A DNA stretch of 64,000 nucleotides from an uncultured Alphaproteobacteria bacterium. Lineage in GTDB: Bacteria > Pseudomonadota > Alphaproteobacteria > Caulobacterales > Caulobacteraceae. Below, one piece after another: positions 8,283 through 17,288 of the stretch. The notes under the pieces are model-generated. The model was given only the letters and a program-made list of their open reading frames with translations, had not been told where the DNA came from and did no database searches. Location: NCBI GenBank assembly GCA_903909375.1, contig CAIVVM010000024.1, positions 27,888 to 91,887 on the forward strand, given 5' to 3'. The position numbers and the translations under genes were made by a program. Positions within the stretch are counted from its first letter, which is position 1. The number at the start of each line of letters is the position of its first letter.

Positions 8283-9413
8283 TTGGCGCTGGCCCGACCC
8301 CGCGTCGTCCTGGTCGGCGCCGGCCACGCACACCTGCATGTCGTGCGAAACGCCGCCGTCCTGCGCGCGGCGGGCGTCGAGCCGGTGCTGGTGGCGCCGT
8401 CCACCTTTCACTACTCGGGCCTGGCGACCGGCGTTCTGTCCGGCGCCCTGACCGCCGACCGCGCGCAGATCGACGTGGCCGCGTTGGCGTCGAATTTCGG
8501 TGTCCGGCACATCGCCGCCGAGGCGACAGCTATAGACCGCGCTGCCCGGCGCCTGCGCCTCTCCGACGGCCAGGACCTGATCTACGACGCCCTGTCCCTC
8601 AACGTGGGCAGCGTCACCCCGGACCCCTACCGCCTCACCGGGCAGGCCGATGTCTGGTCAACAAAGCCACTAAACAGCCTTGCTTGTCTGAAGACGCGTA
8701 TAGAAAGTTCCATCAGTAGCGGTCGCCCGGAACCCGCCATCGTCATCGCCGGAGGCGGTCCGTCAGGCTTCGAGATCGCGGCCGCCCTGGCTGGACTTCT
8801 TGAGCGGAATGCACAACGCCCACGCCTACATCTTGTGTGCAAGCGGGAGGCAGGCTGGGGCCCCCGCCGCGCGATCTCCCGGCTCATGGCGGCCCTCCAG
8901 CGACGCGGCGTGGTGCTGGTGCGCGGCGAGGTGGTCGAACGCGAGGCCGGGGCCTGCCGCCTGTCCGACGGCCGCAGCCTCGCCTGCGACATGCTGGTGC
9001 TGGCGGCCGGCCTCTCGGCGGCGCCCATTGTCACGGCGACGGGATTGCCCGTCTCAAGTGAAGGGCGGCTGCAGGTCGGGCCAACCCTGCAATCGGTCGC
9101 GGATCCGACCATCTTCGCGGTCGGCGACTGTTCGGTGATGGAGGGCGCGTCCCGCCCGGCCGCCGGCGTCTTCGGCGTGCGCGCCGCGCCGATCCTGCTC
9201 TACAACCTCGCCGCCCTGGGTGGAGGGGGCATGCGCCGCTATCGCCCCCAGCGCCAATGGCTCTCGATCATGGACCTCGGCGATGGAACGGGCCTGGCGA
9301 TGCGAGGCCGGCTCTGGTGGATGGGCCGCAGCGCGCTGGCTCTGAAACGCCGCCTCGACCTCGGGTTCATCGCCGCGATGCGCGCAACGTCAGGCGAAGT
9401 GCTTCAGGATTGA
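8283..9413 (+). CDS. NAD(P)/FAD-dependent oxidoreductase, SelD-N-terminal/NDH-2-like
   Basis: This 376-residue flavoprotein opens VVLVGAGHAHLHVVR, the FAD-binding GxGxxH form typical of the NADH-dehydrogenase-2-like domain that is fused to selenophosphate synthetase (SelD) in many bacteria. A second nucleotide fold starts at 'AIVIAGGGPSGFEIAAAL' (near residue 156), and the FAD-closing 'IFAVGDCSVMEG' is near 278. No cysteine redox pair is evident. The start is a TTG only six bases after the DUF1499 stop. No ATG or GTG in frame precedes the Rossmann motif, so TTG is chosen. Its 3' end overlaps the convergent disulfide reductase gene by 24 bases. The substrate is unknown. Confidence 0.75.
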   Translation: MALARPRVVLVGAGHAHLHVVRNAAVLRAAGVEPVLVAPSTFHYSGLATGVLSGALTADRAQIDVAALASNFGVRHIAAEATAIDRAARRLRLSDGQDLIYDALSLNVGSVTPDPYRLTGQADVWSTKPLNSLACLKTRIESSISSGRPEPAIVIAGGGPSGFEIAAALAGLLERNAQRPRLHLVCKREAGWGPRRAISRLMAALQRRGVVLVRGEVVEREAGACRLSDGRSLACDMLVLAAGLSAAPIVTATGLPVSSEGRLQVGPTLQSVADPTIFAVGDCSVMEGASRPAAGVFGVRAAPILLYNLAALGGGGMRRYRPQRQWLSIMDLGDGTGLAMRGRLWWMGRSALALKRRLDLGFIAAMRATSGEVLQD

Positions 9414-10808
9414 GACCACTTTTCGGGTCCGGTCCGAAAACAGCGCCGGCGTGTAGAAGGCGCTCGCCAGCCGCTTGCTGATCTCGCCACGGGTAGGGTA
9501 GGGCGCGATCATCCCGGTCAGCTGGCTCAGCTTCAGCCCCGCCGTCAGCGCCAGCGACCAGAGCTGAATGTGATCCCCGGCGTGCCTGCCCACCAGGGTC
9601 ACCCCCAGCACCTTGCCCTTGGCCGTCGTGATCAGCTTGCCGAACCCGCGGGTGTCGCCCTCGGCCTGGGCCCGGTCGTTCTCGGCGAACTCGAAAGTCT
9701 GGACGCGGATATCGGCGCCGTGCCGCTTGCGGGCCTCTGCCTCGCCCAGACCGATCGCCCCTACCTCCGGGTCGCAATAGGTCACTCGAGGAACCTGTAC
9801 GGCGTCGGCGTTGACCGGCAGGGCGAACAGGGCGCGCCGCACCACCAGCGAGGCGTGCGTTCCGGCCAGGTGGGTAAACTGGCCCCGGCCCGCCGCATCA
9901 CCTACCGCGAAGACGCGCCGGTTCGAGCTCAGGAGGGACTTGTCGGTGACGATCCCGTTTCGATCACGGGCGATCCCGGCCGCCTCCAGGTTCAGGTCAT
10001 CTATAGACGGCGTGCGACCCAAGGCGACCAGCAGGTGCGAGCCCGAGACCCGGACCTCCCTGTCTCCGGACTGAAGCACGATTGTCGGCCCCGCCTCCAC
10101 GCGGATCGCCTTGTGGCCGGCCATCAGTTCGACTCCGTCGGCTTCAAGCTGTTCCACAACGACCTTCGCCGCGTCGGGGTCCTCGCGGCCCAGGATCGCC
10201 TCGGCCTCGATGATGACCACCTCCGACCCCAGACGCCGGAACGCCTGGCCCAGCTCCACGCCGATCGGCCCGCCGCCCAGCACAATCAGCCGCTCGGGCA
10301 GGGACTTGAGCTCGAAGATCGTCTCGTTGGTGAGATGCGGCGTGGCGTCCAGTCCGGGGATCGGCGGGATCATCGCCCGCGACCCGGTCGCGATGACGAA
10401 CTTGCGGGCCTCCACCCGGACGCTGTCGCTGGCCACCGTGCGGGCGTCGACAAAGCGGGCCGCCTCGCGGACCACCTGGCAGCCGAGCCCCTCGAAGCGC
10501 TCCTGGCTGTCGACCGGCGCAATCGTCGCGATGGTGGCGTGGACGTGCGCCATGACTTTCGCAAAGTCGACGCTCACCGCCTTGGCGCTGATGCCCAGAT
10601 GGCCGCAATGCCGGGCCTCGTGCGCCGCGCTGGCCGCGGCGATCAGGGCCTTGGAGGGCACACAGCCATAGTTCAGGCAATCCCCGCCCATCTTGCCCTT
10701 TTCAAAGAGCACCACCTTCAGACCTAGCTGAGCAGCGCCGGCGGCGACGGACAGGCCCCCGGATCCCGCGCCTATAACGGCGATGTCGGCCTTGATCGTC
10801 TGGCTCAC
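9390..10808 (-). CDS. mercuric-reductase/dihydrolipoamide-dehydrogenase-like FAD disulfide oxidoreductase
   Basis: This 472-residue class I pyridine nucleotide-disulfide oxidoreductase has an FAD motif GAGSGG (13-18) and the redox pair Cys44-Cys49 in GGDCLNYGCVPSKA. It also has an NAD motif 'VLGGGPIGVELG' near 173 and the FAD-closing 'VFAVGDAAG' near 305. The C-terminal active-site segment reads GMIAPYPTRGEISKR, in place of the HxHPTxxE of true lipoamide or mercuric reductases. This marks the subgroup that commonly neighbours TVP38/TMEM64 genes. No HMA domain and no C-terminal cysteine pair for mercury are seen. It starts with GTG overlapping the TVP38 stop (GTGA), so the two are translationally coupled. 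Confidence 0.85.
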   Translation of the reverse strand: MSQTIKADIAVIGAGSGGLSVAAGAAQLGLKVVLFEKGKMGGDCLNYGCVPSKALIAAASAAHEARHCGHLGISAKAVSVDFAKVMAHVHATIATIAPVDSQERFEGLGCQVVREAARFVDARTVASDSVRVEARKFVIATGSRAMIPPIPGLDATPHLTNETIFELKSLPERLIVLGGGPIGVELGQAFRRLGSEVVIIEAEAILGREDPDAAKVVVEQLEADGVELMAGHKAIRVEAGPTIVLQSGDREVRVSGSHLLVALGRTPSIDDLNLEAAGIARDRNGIVTDKSLLSSNRRVFAVGDAAGRGQFTHLAGTHASLVVRRALFALPVNADAVQVPRVTYCDPEVGAIGLGEAEARKRHGADIRVQTFEFAENDRAQAEGDTRGFGKLITTAKGKVLGVTLVGRHAGDHIQLWSLALTAGLKLSQLTGMIAPYPTRGEISKRLASAFYTPALFSDRTRKVVSILKHFA

Positions 10809-11521
10809 AGGGTCTTCCCGGATCTGGCGCGCATGCGCTGGTAAATCGTCGTGGCGAGCGTCAGCAGACCCAGCGCCACCAGCGGGCCCAGCACGGTTGG
10901 TGAGAAGATGACCCCCAGGTCCGGCGTCTCGCCACGCGCCAGCAGCTCGCCGATCCCGGCGCCGATGCCGCTGTATATGAAGGTCGCCGGCATGATCCCG
11001 ATGAAGGTCGCCACCGCATAGGCGCGCAGCGGCGCATGGGCCAGGGCTGCGGCTACATTGACCAGCCAGAAGGGCGCCAGCGGGATCAGTCGCAGCGTCA
11101 GGATATAGCCAAAAGCGCCCGCCTGTACGCCGTCGATCACCGACTTCAGCCTGCCGCCTGAGGCCTCGGCCTTGTCGCGCAGGACCTGGCCAAAAGATGT
11201 TTTCACCGCGTAGAAAACCAGCACCGCGCCGATCGTGGCGCCCGCCACCGTGGCCGCGCCGCCGATCCAGGTCCCGAACAGGTACCCCCCGGCCAGGGTA
11301 AGGATTGTGGCTCCTGGCAGACTGACCGCCGTGGCCAGCGCGTAGACAACGACGAAGGTCAGCAGGGCCAGCGGCAGTTGCTGGTCCACGAATGCCCGCA
11401 GCGCGGCCTCATTGGCCTGCAGCGCCTCGAGATTGAGATATCGCGTAGCCCCGCTGGCGAATACGGCCACAACCGCCAGAAGCAGGATCAGCAGCGGGAC
11501 GAAACGTTTGAAGCGGGCCAT
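10805..11521 (-). CDS. TVP38/TMEM64 (DedA-like SNARE-associated) membrane protein
   Basis: This 238-residue protein has about six hydrophobic segments. The motif 'GATILTLAGGYLFGTWIGGAATVAGATIGAVLVF' region and the later 'RLIPLAPFWLVNVAAALAHAPLRAYAVATFIGIMPATFIYSGIGAGIG' region are the two hallmark re-entrant loops of the TVP38/TMEM64/DedA superfamily. Relatives act as lipid scramblases or transporters in the inner membrane. It overlaps the DUF547 gene upstream by one base (TGATG) and the disulfide reductase downstream by four. The order DUF547, TVP38, reductase is one operon whose products probably act together at the membrane, though no pathway is known. Confidence 0.88.
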   Translation of the reverse strand: MARFKRFVPLLILLLAVVAVFASGATRYLNLEALQANEAALRAFVDQQLPLALLTFVVVYALATAVSLPGATILTLAGGYLFGTWIGGAATVAGATIGAVLVFYAVKTSFGQVLRDKAEASGGRLKSVIDGVQAGAFGYILTLRLIPLAPFWLVNVAAALAHAPLRAYAVATFIGIMPATFIYSGIGAGIGELLARGETPDLGVIFSPTVLGPLVALGLLTLATTIYQRMRARSGKTL

Positions 11522-12357
11522 CAGGCCTCCGATTTGGCGTTGATGGACCAGTCATAGGCGCCTCGGGCGATCCGATCCACCGCTTGCAGCCGGGCGCGCA
11601 GGGCAGGGGCGGCATATTGCGTCAGGTGCGCGATCACCTTGCCGTCGTTGCCGCCAAAGTCGTTTCCGTACCAGCGGTAGATCGAGGAGACGATCAGCTT
11701 CTGGCCTTCGAACCGCACCCCGCGCGCATGGTTCACATAGGCGCGCGCGGCCGCATCAAGGACTTCCCCCAGCCCGACCCCGCGTAGCGCCGCCTGTGGC
11801 AGGTTCGGGCAACTGAAGGACGCGCAATTGACGGCATAGTGCACCCGCGGATCGCGCCAGCCCTTGCGCAGGATGTCATGCTCGATGTTGTTCAGGGACA
11901 GGTCCACGCCGGCAACCCGCGTGATCGGCTTCCACCAGGGCCCAGGCAACAGACCCGACGTGCGGATGTTGCGGATCGAGGCGACTGGCCATGCATCCAG
12001 CACCACCTCCAGGGTCAGTGCGTTGTAGAGATTGGCCCAGTAGGCGAACTGCTCCGGACGGGTCAGTGTCAACGGGTCCAGCCCCGTCAATCCGTCCAGG
12101 TAGCGCTTGAGCGCCTGCCGATCTGCGGCAGACCTGCTCCAGCCCGCATAGTCGACCCGGACCACCCCGTCCTGCGACAGCCGGGCCCATCGCGCCAGCA
12201 GGGCGTCAAACGCCGAAGGGTCGGCCGCGCCGGTTCCGGCCGCACGTTCGGTGAACCTTGCGAGCCCCTGCGCGGCCGCCGACCCCGCGCCGAGACCGGC
12301 GGCCAGGCCAAAACCTGCGCTGATCAGCGTACGTCTGGGCAATCTATCGATAGACAC
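11521..12357 (-). CDS. exported DUF547 protein (Tat signal)
   Basis: From the GTG at 12357 this is a 278-residue protein. The N-terminus reads MSIDRLPRRTLISAGFGLAA, a twin-arginine signal ending near AAAQ. The mature part has DUF547 landmarks: 'QFAYWANLYNALTLEVVLD', 'DLSLNNIEHDILR', 'DPRVHYAVNCASFSCPNL' and 'YRWYGNDFGG'. The conserved N-x-x-S-x-x-C-P cluster suggests a papain-like or metal site, but the function is not established. A second GTG at 12402 would add 15 residues and put the arginine pair further in; the shorter start is more usual for Tat signals. It is the first gene of the TVP38/reductase operon and is divergent from the thiolase gene. Confidence 0.83.
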   Translation of the reverse strand: MSIDRLPRRTLISAGFGLAAGLGAGSAAAQGLARFTERAAGTGAADPSAFDALLARWARLSQDGVVRVDYAGWSRSAADRQALKRYLDGLTGLDPLTLTRPEQFAYWANLYNALTLEVVLDAWPVASIRNIRTSGLLPGPWWKPITRVAGVDLSLNNIEHDILRKGWRDPRVHYAVNCASFSCPNLPQAALRGVGLGEVLDAAARAYVNHARGVRFEGQKLIVSSIYRWYGNDFGGNDGKVIAHLTQYAAPALRARLQAVDRIARGAYDWSINAKSEA

Positions 12358-12425
12358 TTCCGCAAGTTCCCTTGGTCTCTTCAGGATCAACGGTATAGTC
12401 ACACGAACGACTGGGCGAGGGCACG

Positions 12426-13646
12426 ATGGTCTATATTCTCGGTGGCTGGCAGAGCGACTTCTCGAAGAACTGGGCGCGCCAGCAGATGGACTTCGCCGAC
12501 GCCTTTGCCGAAGTGGTGGGCGAGGGCCTGGCGGCCGTTGACCTGGAACCCAGGGACATCGACACGGGCCACGTGGGCAACTTCGTGGGTGAACTATTCG
12601 CGGGTCAGGGCCTGCTTGGCGGATTCTTTGGTCTGGTGCATCCTGGCTTTGACGGCATGCCGACGTCGCGGCACGAGGCGGCCTGCGCCTCGGGCAGTGT
12701 GGCGATCCTGGCTGCCACCGCCGAGATCGAGGCCGGACGCTATGACACGGCCTGTGTCGTCGGCCTCGAAATGATGCGCAACGTGTCTGGCCAGCAGGCC
12801 GCGCAAAATCTCGGCGCGGCGGCCTGGACCGGCCATGAATTTCAGGACGCCACCTTTCTGTGGCCCCGTGCCTTTTCCGACCTGGGCGAGGAGTACGACC
12901 GTCGCTTTGGCCTGAAGTATGAGCATCTCATGCGGATCGCCGAGATCAACTTCGCCAACGGCCGCAAGAACCCCAACGCCCAAACGAGGCAGTGGGCCTT
13001 CAATGACAAGAGCTTCACCGAAGACGATGAAGCCAACCCGGTCGTCGAGGGCATGATCCGCAAGAACGACTGCGGCCAGGTGACGGATGGTTCGGCTGTG
13101 GTCTTCCTGGCCTCTGAAAAGGCGGCGACCGAATATGCCGCCAAGCGCGGCATCCCGCTTGAAAGCCTGCCGCAGATCAAGGGCTGGGGGCATCGCTCCG
13201 CGCCGATCAGCTATGACCGCAAGGTGCGCGCCAGCGCCGGCGAGCCCTATGTCTTTCCCCAGGTGAAGCGCGCCATCGACGACGCCCGCGCCCGCGCCGG
13301 GATCACGGAGTTGGCTCAGCTGGACGCGGTGGAGACCCACGACTGCTTCACGACCACTGAGTACATGGCCATCGAGCACCTGGGCCTGACAGCGCCCGGC
13401 GAGGCCTGGAAGGCCATCGAGGACGGCTCCATCGAAATCGGCGGCCGGCTCCCGGTCAACCCGTCCGGCGGCCTGATCGGCGGCGGCCATCCCGTGGGCG
13501 CCACAGGCGTGCGCATGGCGCTGGACGCATTCAAGCAAGTGACGGACCGCGCTGGCGACTATCAGGTCGAGGGCGCCAAAACCGTGCAGACGCTCAACAT
13601 CGGCGGCTCGACCACGACGACGGTCAGCCTCGTCGTCGGCCTCTGA
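12426..13646 (+). CDS. thiolase family acyl-CoA acetyltransferase (SCP-x-like)
   Basis: This 406-residue thiolase has the nucleophilic Cys87 in HEAACASGS. It also has the 'VETHDCFTTTEYMAIEHLGL' loop near residue 300 and the C-terminal 'GGLIGGGHPVGATGVR' with the catalytic histidine. HDCF in place of the usual NEAF marks the SCP-x/acetyl-CoA acetyltransferase-like subgroup, which includes enzymes cleaving branched or sterol-type 3-ketoacyl-CoAs. The last motif, normally CxG, is replaced by 'NIGGST', also typical of that subgroup. The gene is divergent from the DUF547 operon, with the DUF1295 gene 10 bases downstream. It probably serves beta-oxidation, with the substrate unproven. Confidence 0.88.
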   Translation: MVYILGGWQSDFSKNWARQQMDFADAFAEVVGEGLAAVDLEPRDIDTGHVGNFVGELFAGQGLLGGFFGLVHPGFDGMPTSRHEAACASGSVAILAATAEIEAGRYDTACVVGLEMMRNVSGQQAAQNLGAAAWTGHEFQDATFLWPRAFSDLGEEYDRRFGLKYEHLMRIAEINFANGRKNPNAQTRQWAFNDKSFTEDDEANPVVEGMIRKNDCGQVTDGSAVVFLASEKAATEYAAKRGIPLESLPQIKGWGHRSAPISYDRKVRASAGEPYVFPQVKRAIDDARARAGITELAQLDAVETHDCFTTTEYMAIEHLGLTAPGEAWKAIEDGSIEIGGRLPVNPSGGLIGGGHPVGATGVRMALDAFKQVTDRAGDYQVEGAKTVQTLNIGGSTTTTVSLVVGL

Positions 13647-13656
13647 AGGACAACCA

Positions 13657-14466
13657 ATGCAGGACATAGCCATCGTTCTGGCGGTCAACGCCGGGGTCAT
13701 TCTGGCGCTGTTTGTGCTGGCCTGGGCCGCCTGCGTGGCGATGCGCGACTGCACCCCGGTCGATAGCCTCTGGGGCGCAGGCATGGGTGTGGTGGCGATC
13801 TCTACCTTCCTGCAAACCGGCGGCGGCACAGAGCGCCGGTTGGTGCTGACCGTGATCTGCGTGGCCTGGGCGCTCAGGCTGGCGGGCTATCTGCTCTGGC
13901 GCTGGCGCGATCATGGCCCCGACCGCCGCTACGTCCGGATGATGGACAAGGCCAAGGCCGAGCGTGGCTGGGGTTATGGCTATGCGGCCTTTCGACTGGT
14001 GTTCCTGCTGCAGATGCCCCTGCTCTGGCTCGTCTGTCTGCCGGTGCAGCTGGGCCAGATCGCGGCTGAGCCGGCGCACCTGGGCTGGATCGGTTGGACC
14101 GGGGCGGGCCTTGCCGTGTTCGGTCTGATCTTCGAGAGCCTCGGCGACTGGCAGCTGGTTCGGTTCCGCAAGGATCCGGCCAACGCGGGCCTGATCCTGG
14201 ATCGCGGGCTGTGGCGCTATACCCGGCATCCCAACTACTTCGGCGACGCCTGCGTCTGGTTTGGCCTCTGGCTGGTGGCGGCGGAAACGACGCCCGGCCT
14301 GTTCGCCATCGTGGGGCCCGCCTATCTGGTTTTCACGCTCACCCGCTGGAGCGGAATGCCCACCGTCGAGGGTCGCATGCAGCGGCGCAAGCCGGGCTAT
14401 GAGGACTACAAGCGCCGTACCTCGCCGTTTGTCCCCTGGCCGCCGAAGCCGACCGAACCGGTCTGA
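13657..14466 (+). CDS. DUF1295 (steroid 5-alpha-reductase-like) membrane protein
   Basis: This 269-residue protein has several transmembrane helices. The C-terminal half carries the hallmark of the DUF1295/steroid reductase-isoprenylcysteine methyltransferase superfamily: 'DRGLWRYTRHPNYFGDACVWFGLWLVA' near residues 185-210 and 'YKRRTSPFVPWPPK' at the end. Members reduce or methylate hydrophobic substrates using NADPH or SAM at the membrane; for DUF1295 itself the substrate is not known. It starts 10 bases after the thiolase stop and is probably cotranscribed with it. It is convergent with the NTF2-like gene. Confidence 0.88.
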   Translation: MQDIAIVLAVNAGVILALFVLAWAACVAMRDCTPVDSLWGAGMGVVAISTFLQTGGGTERRLVLTVICVAWALRLAGYLLWRWRDHGPDRRYVRMMDKAKAERGWGYGYAAFRLVFLLQMPLLWLVCLPVQLGQIAAEPAHLGWIGWTGAGLAVFGLIFESLGDWQLVRFRKDPANAGLILDRGLWRYTRHPNYFGDACVWFGLWLVAAETTPGLFAIVGPAYLVFTLTRWSGMPTVEGRMQRRKPGYEDYKRRTSPFVPWPPKPTEPV

Positions 14467-14474
14467 GCCGAGCC

Positions 14475-14867
14475 TTACGGCCTGCGGTGCGCGTCCAGCA
14501 GGGTCTTGAACTGGGCGGAGTCTACGTACTCATCCAGCCGTGTGATCACGCCATCCTTCACGCGAACCACAGCGCAGGCGTCCATGCTCCAGGAGGCGCC
14601 ATCGGGAAGTGACGCTTCAAGCACGTGCTGTTGCACAAATCCGTCTGGCAGCGCCTCGCGCCGCAGGATCCGGTAGAGACGGTCCGGCATCCTGCGGACC
14701 ATCCAGCCCAGCAGTTTCATGTTTTCCTCGACGGTCTGCTCGATGCCATCGGTGTTGTGCCAGAGTTTGGCATCCGGGGCGTAGCAGGCCCTCACCGCAT
14801 CCATATCGCCGGCCTGGACGGCAGCCATGTAGCGGGCGCCGAAATCGACGTAATCCTGCGGACTCAT
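14475..14867 (-). CDS. NTF2/SnoaL-like protein
   Basis: This 130-residue protein begins MSPQDYVDFGARYMAAVQAGD. It has the small cone-fold layout: helices, then 'CYAPDAKLWHNTDG', and a C-terminal sheet ending 'VRVKDGVITRLDEYVDSAQF'. The phrase 'I-x-R-x-x-E-Y-x-D-S' closes most SnoaL-like/limonene-epoxide-hydrolase-like proteins. It may be an isomerase, hydrolase or ligand carrier. Its start overlaps the stop of the carotenoid oxygenase gene (ATGA), so it is translationally coupled to that enzyme and may act on its product or substrate. Upstream extension of the frame only translates antisense sequence. Confidence 0.82.
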   Translation of the reverse strand: MSPQDYVDFGARYMAAVQAGDMDAVRACYAPDAKLWHNTDGIEQTVEENMKLLGWMVRRMPDRLYRILRREALPDGFVQQHVLEASLPDGASWSMDACAVVRVKDGVITRLDEYVDSAQFKTLLDAHRRP

Positions 14868-16354
14868 ACTGTTGCTCCCGCGCCCGAGACGCCGTTCTGG
14901 ATGAAGTCGCGGTCGGCCCAGACGCTGTGGGTGCCGCTGGAGATCTTGTGGGGGAGGGCGATGCGAACCACCGGGCCCTCTTCGAAGCGTTTGCAGTCGA
15001 TCAAGACGCACTCCGACGTTCCGGCCGTGTCATCGATGATGAAGCTCACCAGATAACCGTCGTCTTCGTCCGTCGCGCCGATTCGAGGCACGAACGGCGC
15101 CTCGCTGGCGTAGCGCCCCTCCGGCAGGTCCACGGTCCAGCTCTCACCCGTCTGCAGGTCGTGCTTCACGAACCCCTTGAACAGAAACCAGCCAGGCTTT
15201 GTGAAGGTGGAATAGGCGTAACGATAGGGTTTGCCGGCATAGCGCTGGTTGAACATCCCGAACTCCAGCACCCGGTCATCCAGATGATGCTCGCGGGTTT
15301 CGCCGGTCTTCAGGTTGAACCGCCAGCGGTGCAGTTTGGACAGGAACGAATGCTCGTCCAGGAAGCCCATCATGTGCTCGTAGCCGGCCGGTGCATCGGC
15401 CAGCGGGCGGGGCGTCGGCTTCTCCTGGAAATAGCCGTCCATGACGATCTCGTCGCCGTCCTCATAGGCGTTGAGGAAGTGCAGGATGTAGGTGGGATCG
15501 GCCTCGAACCAGCGGATGTCTTCGGGGTTCCCGAAGCGCGGGATCACTGCAAACCGCGACGGCATCCCCCGATGCTCGCGCACGGCGTGGACGTTGCGCT
15601 TCAGGAGCTCCTCGTCCCAGAACACCGGCAGGTCGTTCAGGATCGAGTAGTTGGCGGTGAACGCCATATCGTGCGGCAGGCGGGGGCCGGGCAGGGGCAC
15701 CGGCACATAGTGGACCCGCTTTCCGGTCCGGTCGACGACGCCATAATGCATGTAGGGCGCGTGCTTGGAGTAGTTGAAGAAGAGAAGGTCGCCGGTGGCC
15801 TCGTCGACCTTGGCATGGGCCGAGACGCCGTCCAGCGGCGCCCAGCTGGCGACGCCGCCCTGTTCCAGGGTTTCGGGATCCAGCCAATAGGCCTCGCCGC
15901 ACTGATAGAAGGTCGCGACGATGCGCCCGCCATGCACCACCACATCGGTGGATGCGGTGTCCTTCAGTCCGCCATGAGCGCCAAACCCCGGACGCAGCGA
16001 GACGCCCGCGCCGTCCATCAGGCCGCCCCAGAGCGACTGCCCGGCCTCCTGCTCGGCCTCGAACCCGCGTGTGCGGACAAAGCGATTGCGATAGTCAGCC
16101 CGGCCGTTCTTGAAGCTGATGACATGGACCATCCCGTCGCCGTCGAAGGGGTGGTAGCGGCCCAGCGCCTGATGCACCGGGTTCTCGGTGTTGCGGACAT
16201 AGACACCATCGATATCGGTCGGAATCGCGCCTTCCAGAACCGTAAGGTCGGTCGCATCGACCTCCTCGTGCAACGGGGTCCAGGCGCCGGTGAGGTAGGG
16301 GTGGTTGCTCGGCTGGAGCGAGGTCTTCACCGGTGGCAGGCGTTCCATCTTCAT
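14864..16354 (-). CDS. carotenoid cleavage oxygenase family protein
   Basis: This 496-residue protein is of typical length for the carotenoid/stilbene cleavage oxygenase (RPE65) family. Family landmarks are 'VYVRNTENPVHQALGRYHPFDGDGMVH' near the start, then 'FGAHGGLKDTASTDVVVHGG', 'GVSAHAKVDEATGDLLFFNYS' and 'LPGPRLPHDMAFTANYSILNDLP'. The terminal 'SSGTHSVWADRDFIQNG' lies beyond these. The histidines in these blocks are the expected four iron ligands. Relatives split a conjugated double bond with O2 (carotenoids, lignostilbenes). The start MKMERLPP at 16354 has GGAG nine bases upstream. No signal peptide is visible. The NTF2-like gene follows with a four-base overlap. Confidence 0.9.
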   Translation of the reverse strand: MKMERLPPVKTSLQPSNHPYLTGAWTPLHEEVDATDLTVLEGAIPTDIDGVYVRNTENPVHQALGRYHPFDGDGMVHVISFKNGRADYRNRFVRTRGFEAEQEAGQSLWGGLMDGAGVSLRPGFGAHGGLKDTASTDVVVHGGRIVATFYQCGEAYWLDPETLEQGGVASWAPLDGVSAHAKVDEATGDLLFFNYSKHAPYMHYGVVDRTGKRVHYVPVPLPGPRLPHDMAFTANYSILNDLPVFWDEELLKRNVHAVREHRGMPSRFAVIPRFGNPEDIRWFEADPTYILHFLNAYEDGDEIVMDGYFQEKPTPRPLADAPAGYEHMMGFLDEHSFLSKLHRWRFNLKTGETREHHLDDRVLEFGMFNQRYAGKPYRYAYSTFTKPGWFLFKGFVKHDLQTGESWTVDLPEGRYASEAPFVPRIGATDEDDGYLVSFIIDDTAGTSECVLIDCKRFEEGPVVRIALPHKISSGTHSVWADRDFIQNGVSGAGATV

Positions 16355-16506
16355 AGGGGGCTCCGGTCCGGTTGGGGAGCGGCACACTATCAGCGTGACC
16401 TGCCTTCGCAAGTTGGGTCGTCGCGCGCATAGATCATCTACCGCGCAGCGGCTGGCCGGTTTAAGGAAGCCGGCAAGACTTCAGGAAACGTCTCGGGCAG
16501 GAAACC

Positions 16507-17271
16507 ATGAACCTCACTGACAAGATCATCGTCGTCACCGGCGCGGCAAGCGGCATTGGCCGGGCGCTGGCGCACCGCTTTGTCGCAGAGGGCGCACGCG
16601 CCGTGGTCTGCTCGGACCGCGACGGCGACGGCGTTCGCGCTGTCGCTGCTGAAATCGGCGGCGTCGCCATTCAGGCAGACGTTTCGCGCGAGGCGGACAT
16701 CAAGGCGCTGATCGAACAGGTCGAGAGCCAGATCGGACCCATCGACCTCTTCTGCTCCAATGCGGGCATCGGCGTCGGCGGCGGCGCCGAGACGCCCACG
16801 GAAGACTGGCAGCGGATCTGGGACATCAATGTCATGGCCCATGTCTGGGCGGCGCGACACCTGGTTCCGCTGATGGCCGCGCGCGGCAGCGGCTATCTGC
16901 TGAATACCTCGTCGGCGGCAGGTTTGCTGTCGCAGATCGGTTCTGCGCCTTACGCCGTCACCAAGCACGCGGCTGTCGGTCTGGCAGAATGGCTGGCGAT
17001 CACCCACGGCGATCAGGGCATCAAGGTCTCCGTCCTGTGCCCGCAGGCGGTGCGGACCGCCATGACCGCAGGCAATCCGGACGGCGTCGCCAGCATCGAC
17101 GGCATGATGGAGCCGGACGTGGTGGCTGAAGCCTGCGTGCGCGCGATTGAGGCGGAGACCTTTCTGGTCCTGCCGCACCCCGAAGTCCTCACCTACATGC
17201 GCAACAAGACAAATGACTACGACCGCTGGATCGGCGGGATGCGCAAGCTCAACCGCAGATTTGCGGGATAG
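16507..17271 (+). CDS. SDR family NAD(P)-dependent oxidoreductase
   Basis: This is a classical short-chain dehydrogenase of 254 residues: cofactor motif TGAASGIG (11-18), NAG at 85-87, and catalytic Tyr149 and Lys153 in YAVTK. Asp or Arg choice at the end of beta-2 is 'SDRDG', suggesting NAD. The C-terminal 'DRWIGGMRKLNRR' segment is seen in SDRs linked to acyl or steroid substrates, but the substrate is unknown. The gene is divergent from the carotenoid oxygenase across a 150-base gap. A short GC-rich palindrome follows the stop. Confidence 0.88.
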   Translation: MNLTDKIIVVTGAASGIGRALAHRFVAEGARAVVCSDRDGDGVRAVAAEIGGVAIQADVSREADIKALIEQVESQIGPIDLFCSNAGIGVGGGAETPTEDWQRIWDINVMAHVWAARHLVPLMAARGSGYLLNTSSAAGLLSQIGSAPYAVTKHAAVGLAEWLAITHGDQGIKVSVLCPQAVRTAMTAGNPDGVASIDGMMEPDVVAEACVRAIEAETFLVLPHPEVLTYMRNKTNDYDRWIGGMRKLNRRFAG

Positions 17272-17273
17272 CG

Positions 17274-17288
17274 TCCCCGCGCGGGGGA
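17274..17288 (+). terminator. possible terminator hairpin after the SDR gene
   Basis: The sequence TCCCCGCGCGGGGGA starts three bases after the stop codon and can fold into a short, strong GC hairpin. No T-run follows it, so intrinsic termination is uncertain. Confidence 0.3.

Noticed and set aside
9390..10808. Mercury resistance operon
   Set aside because: The reductase-like protein lacks the HMA domain and the C-terminal cysteine pair, and no merR, merT or merP gene is nearby. The TVP38/DUF547 neighbours mark a different subgroup.
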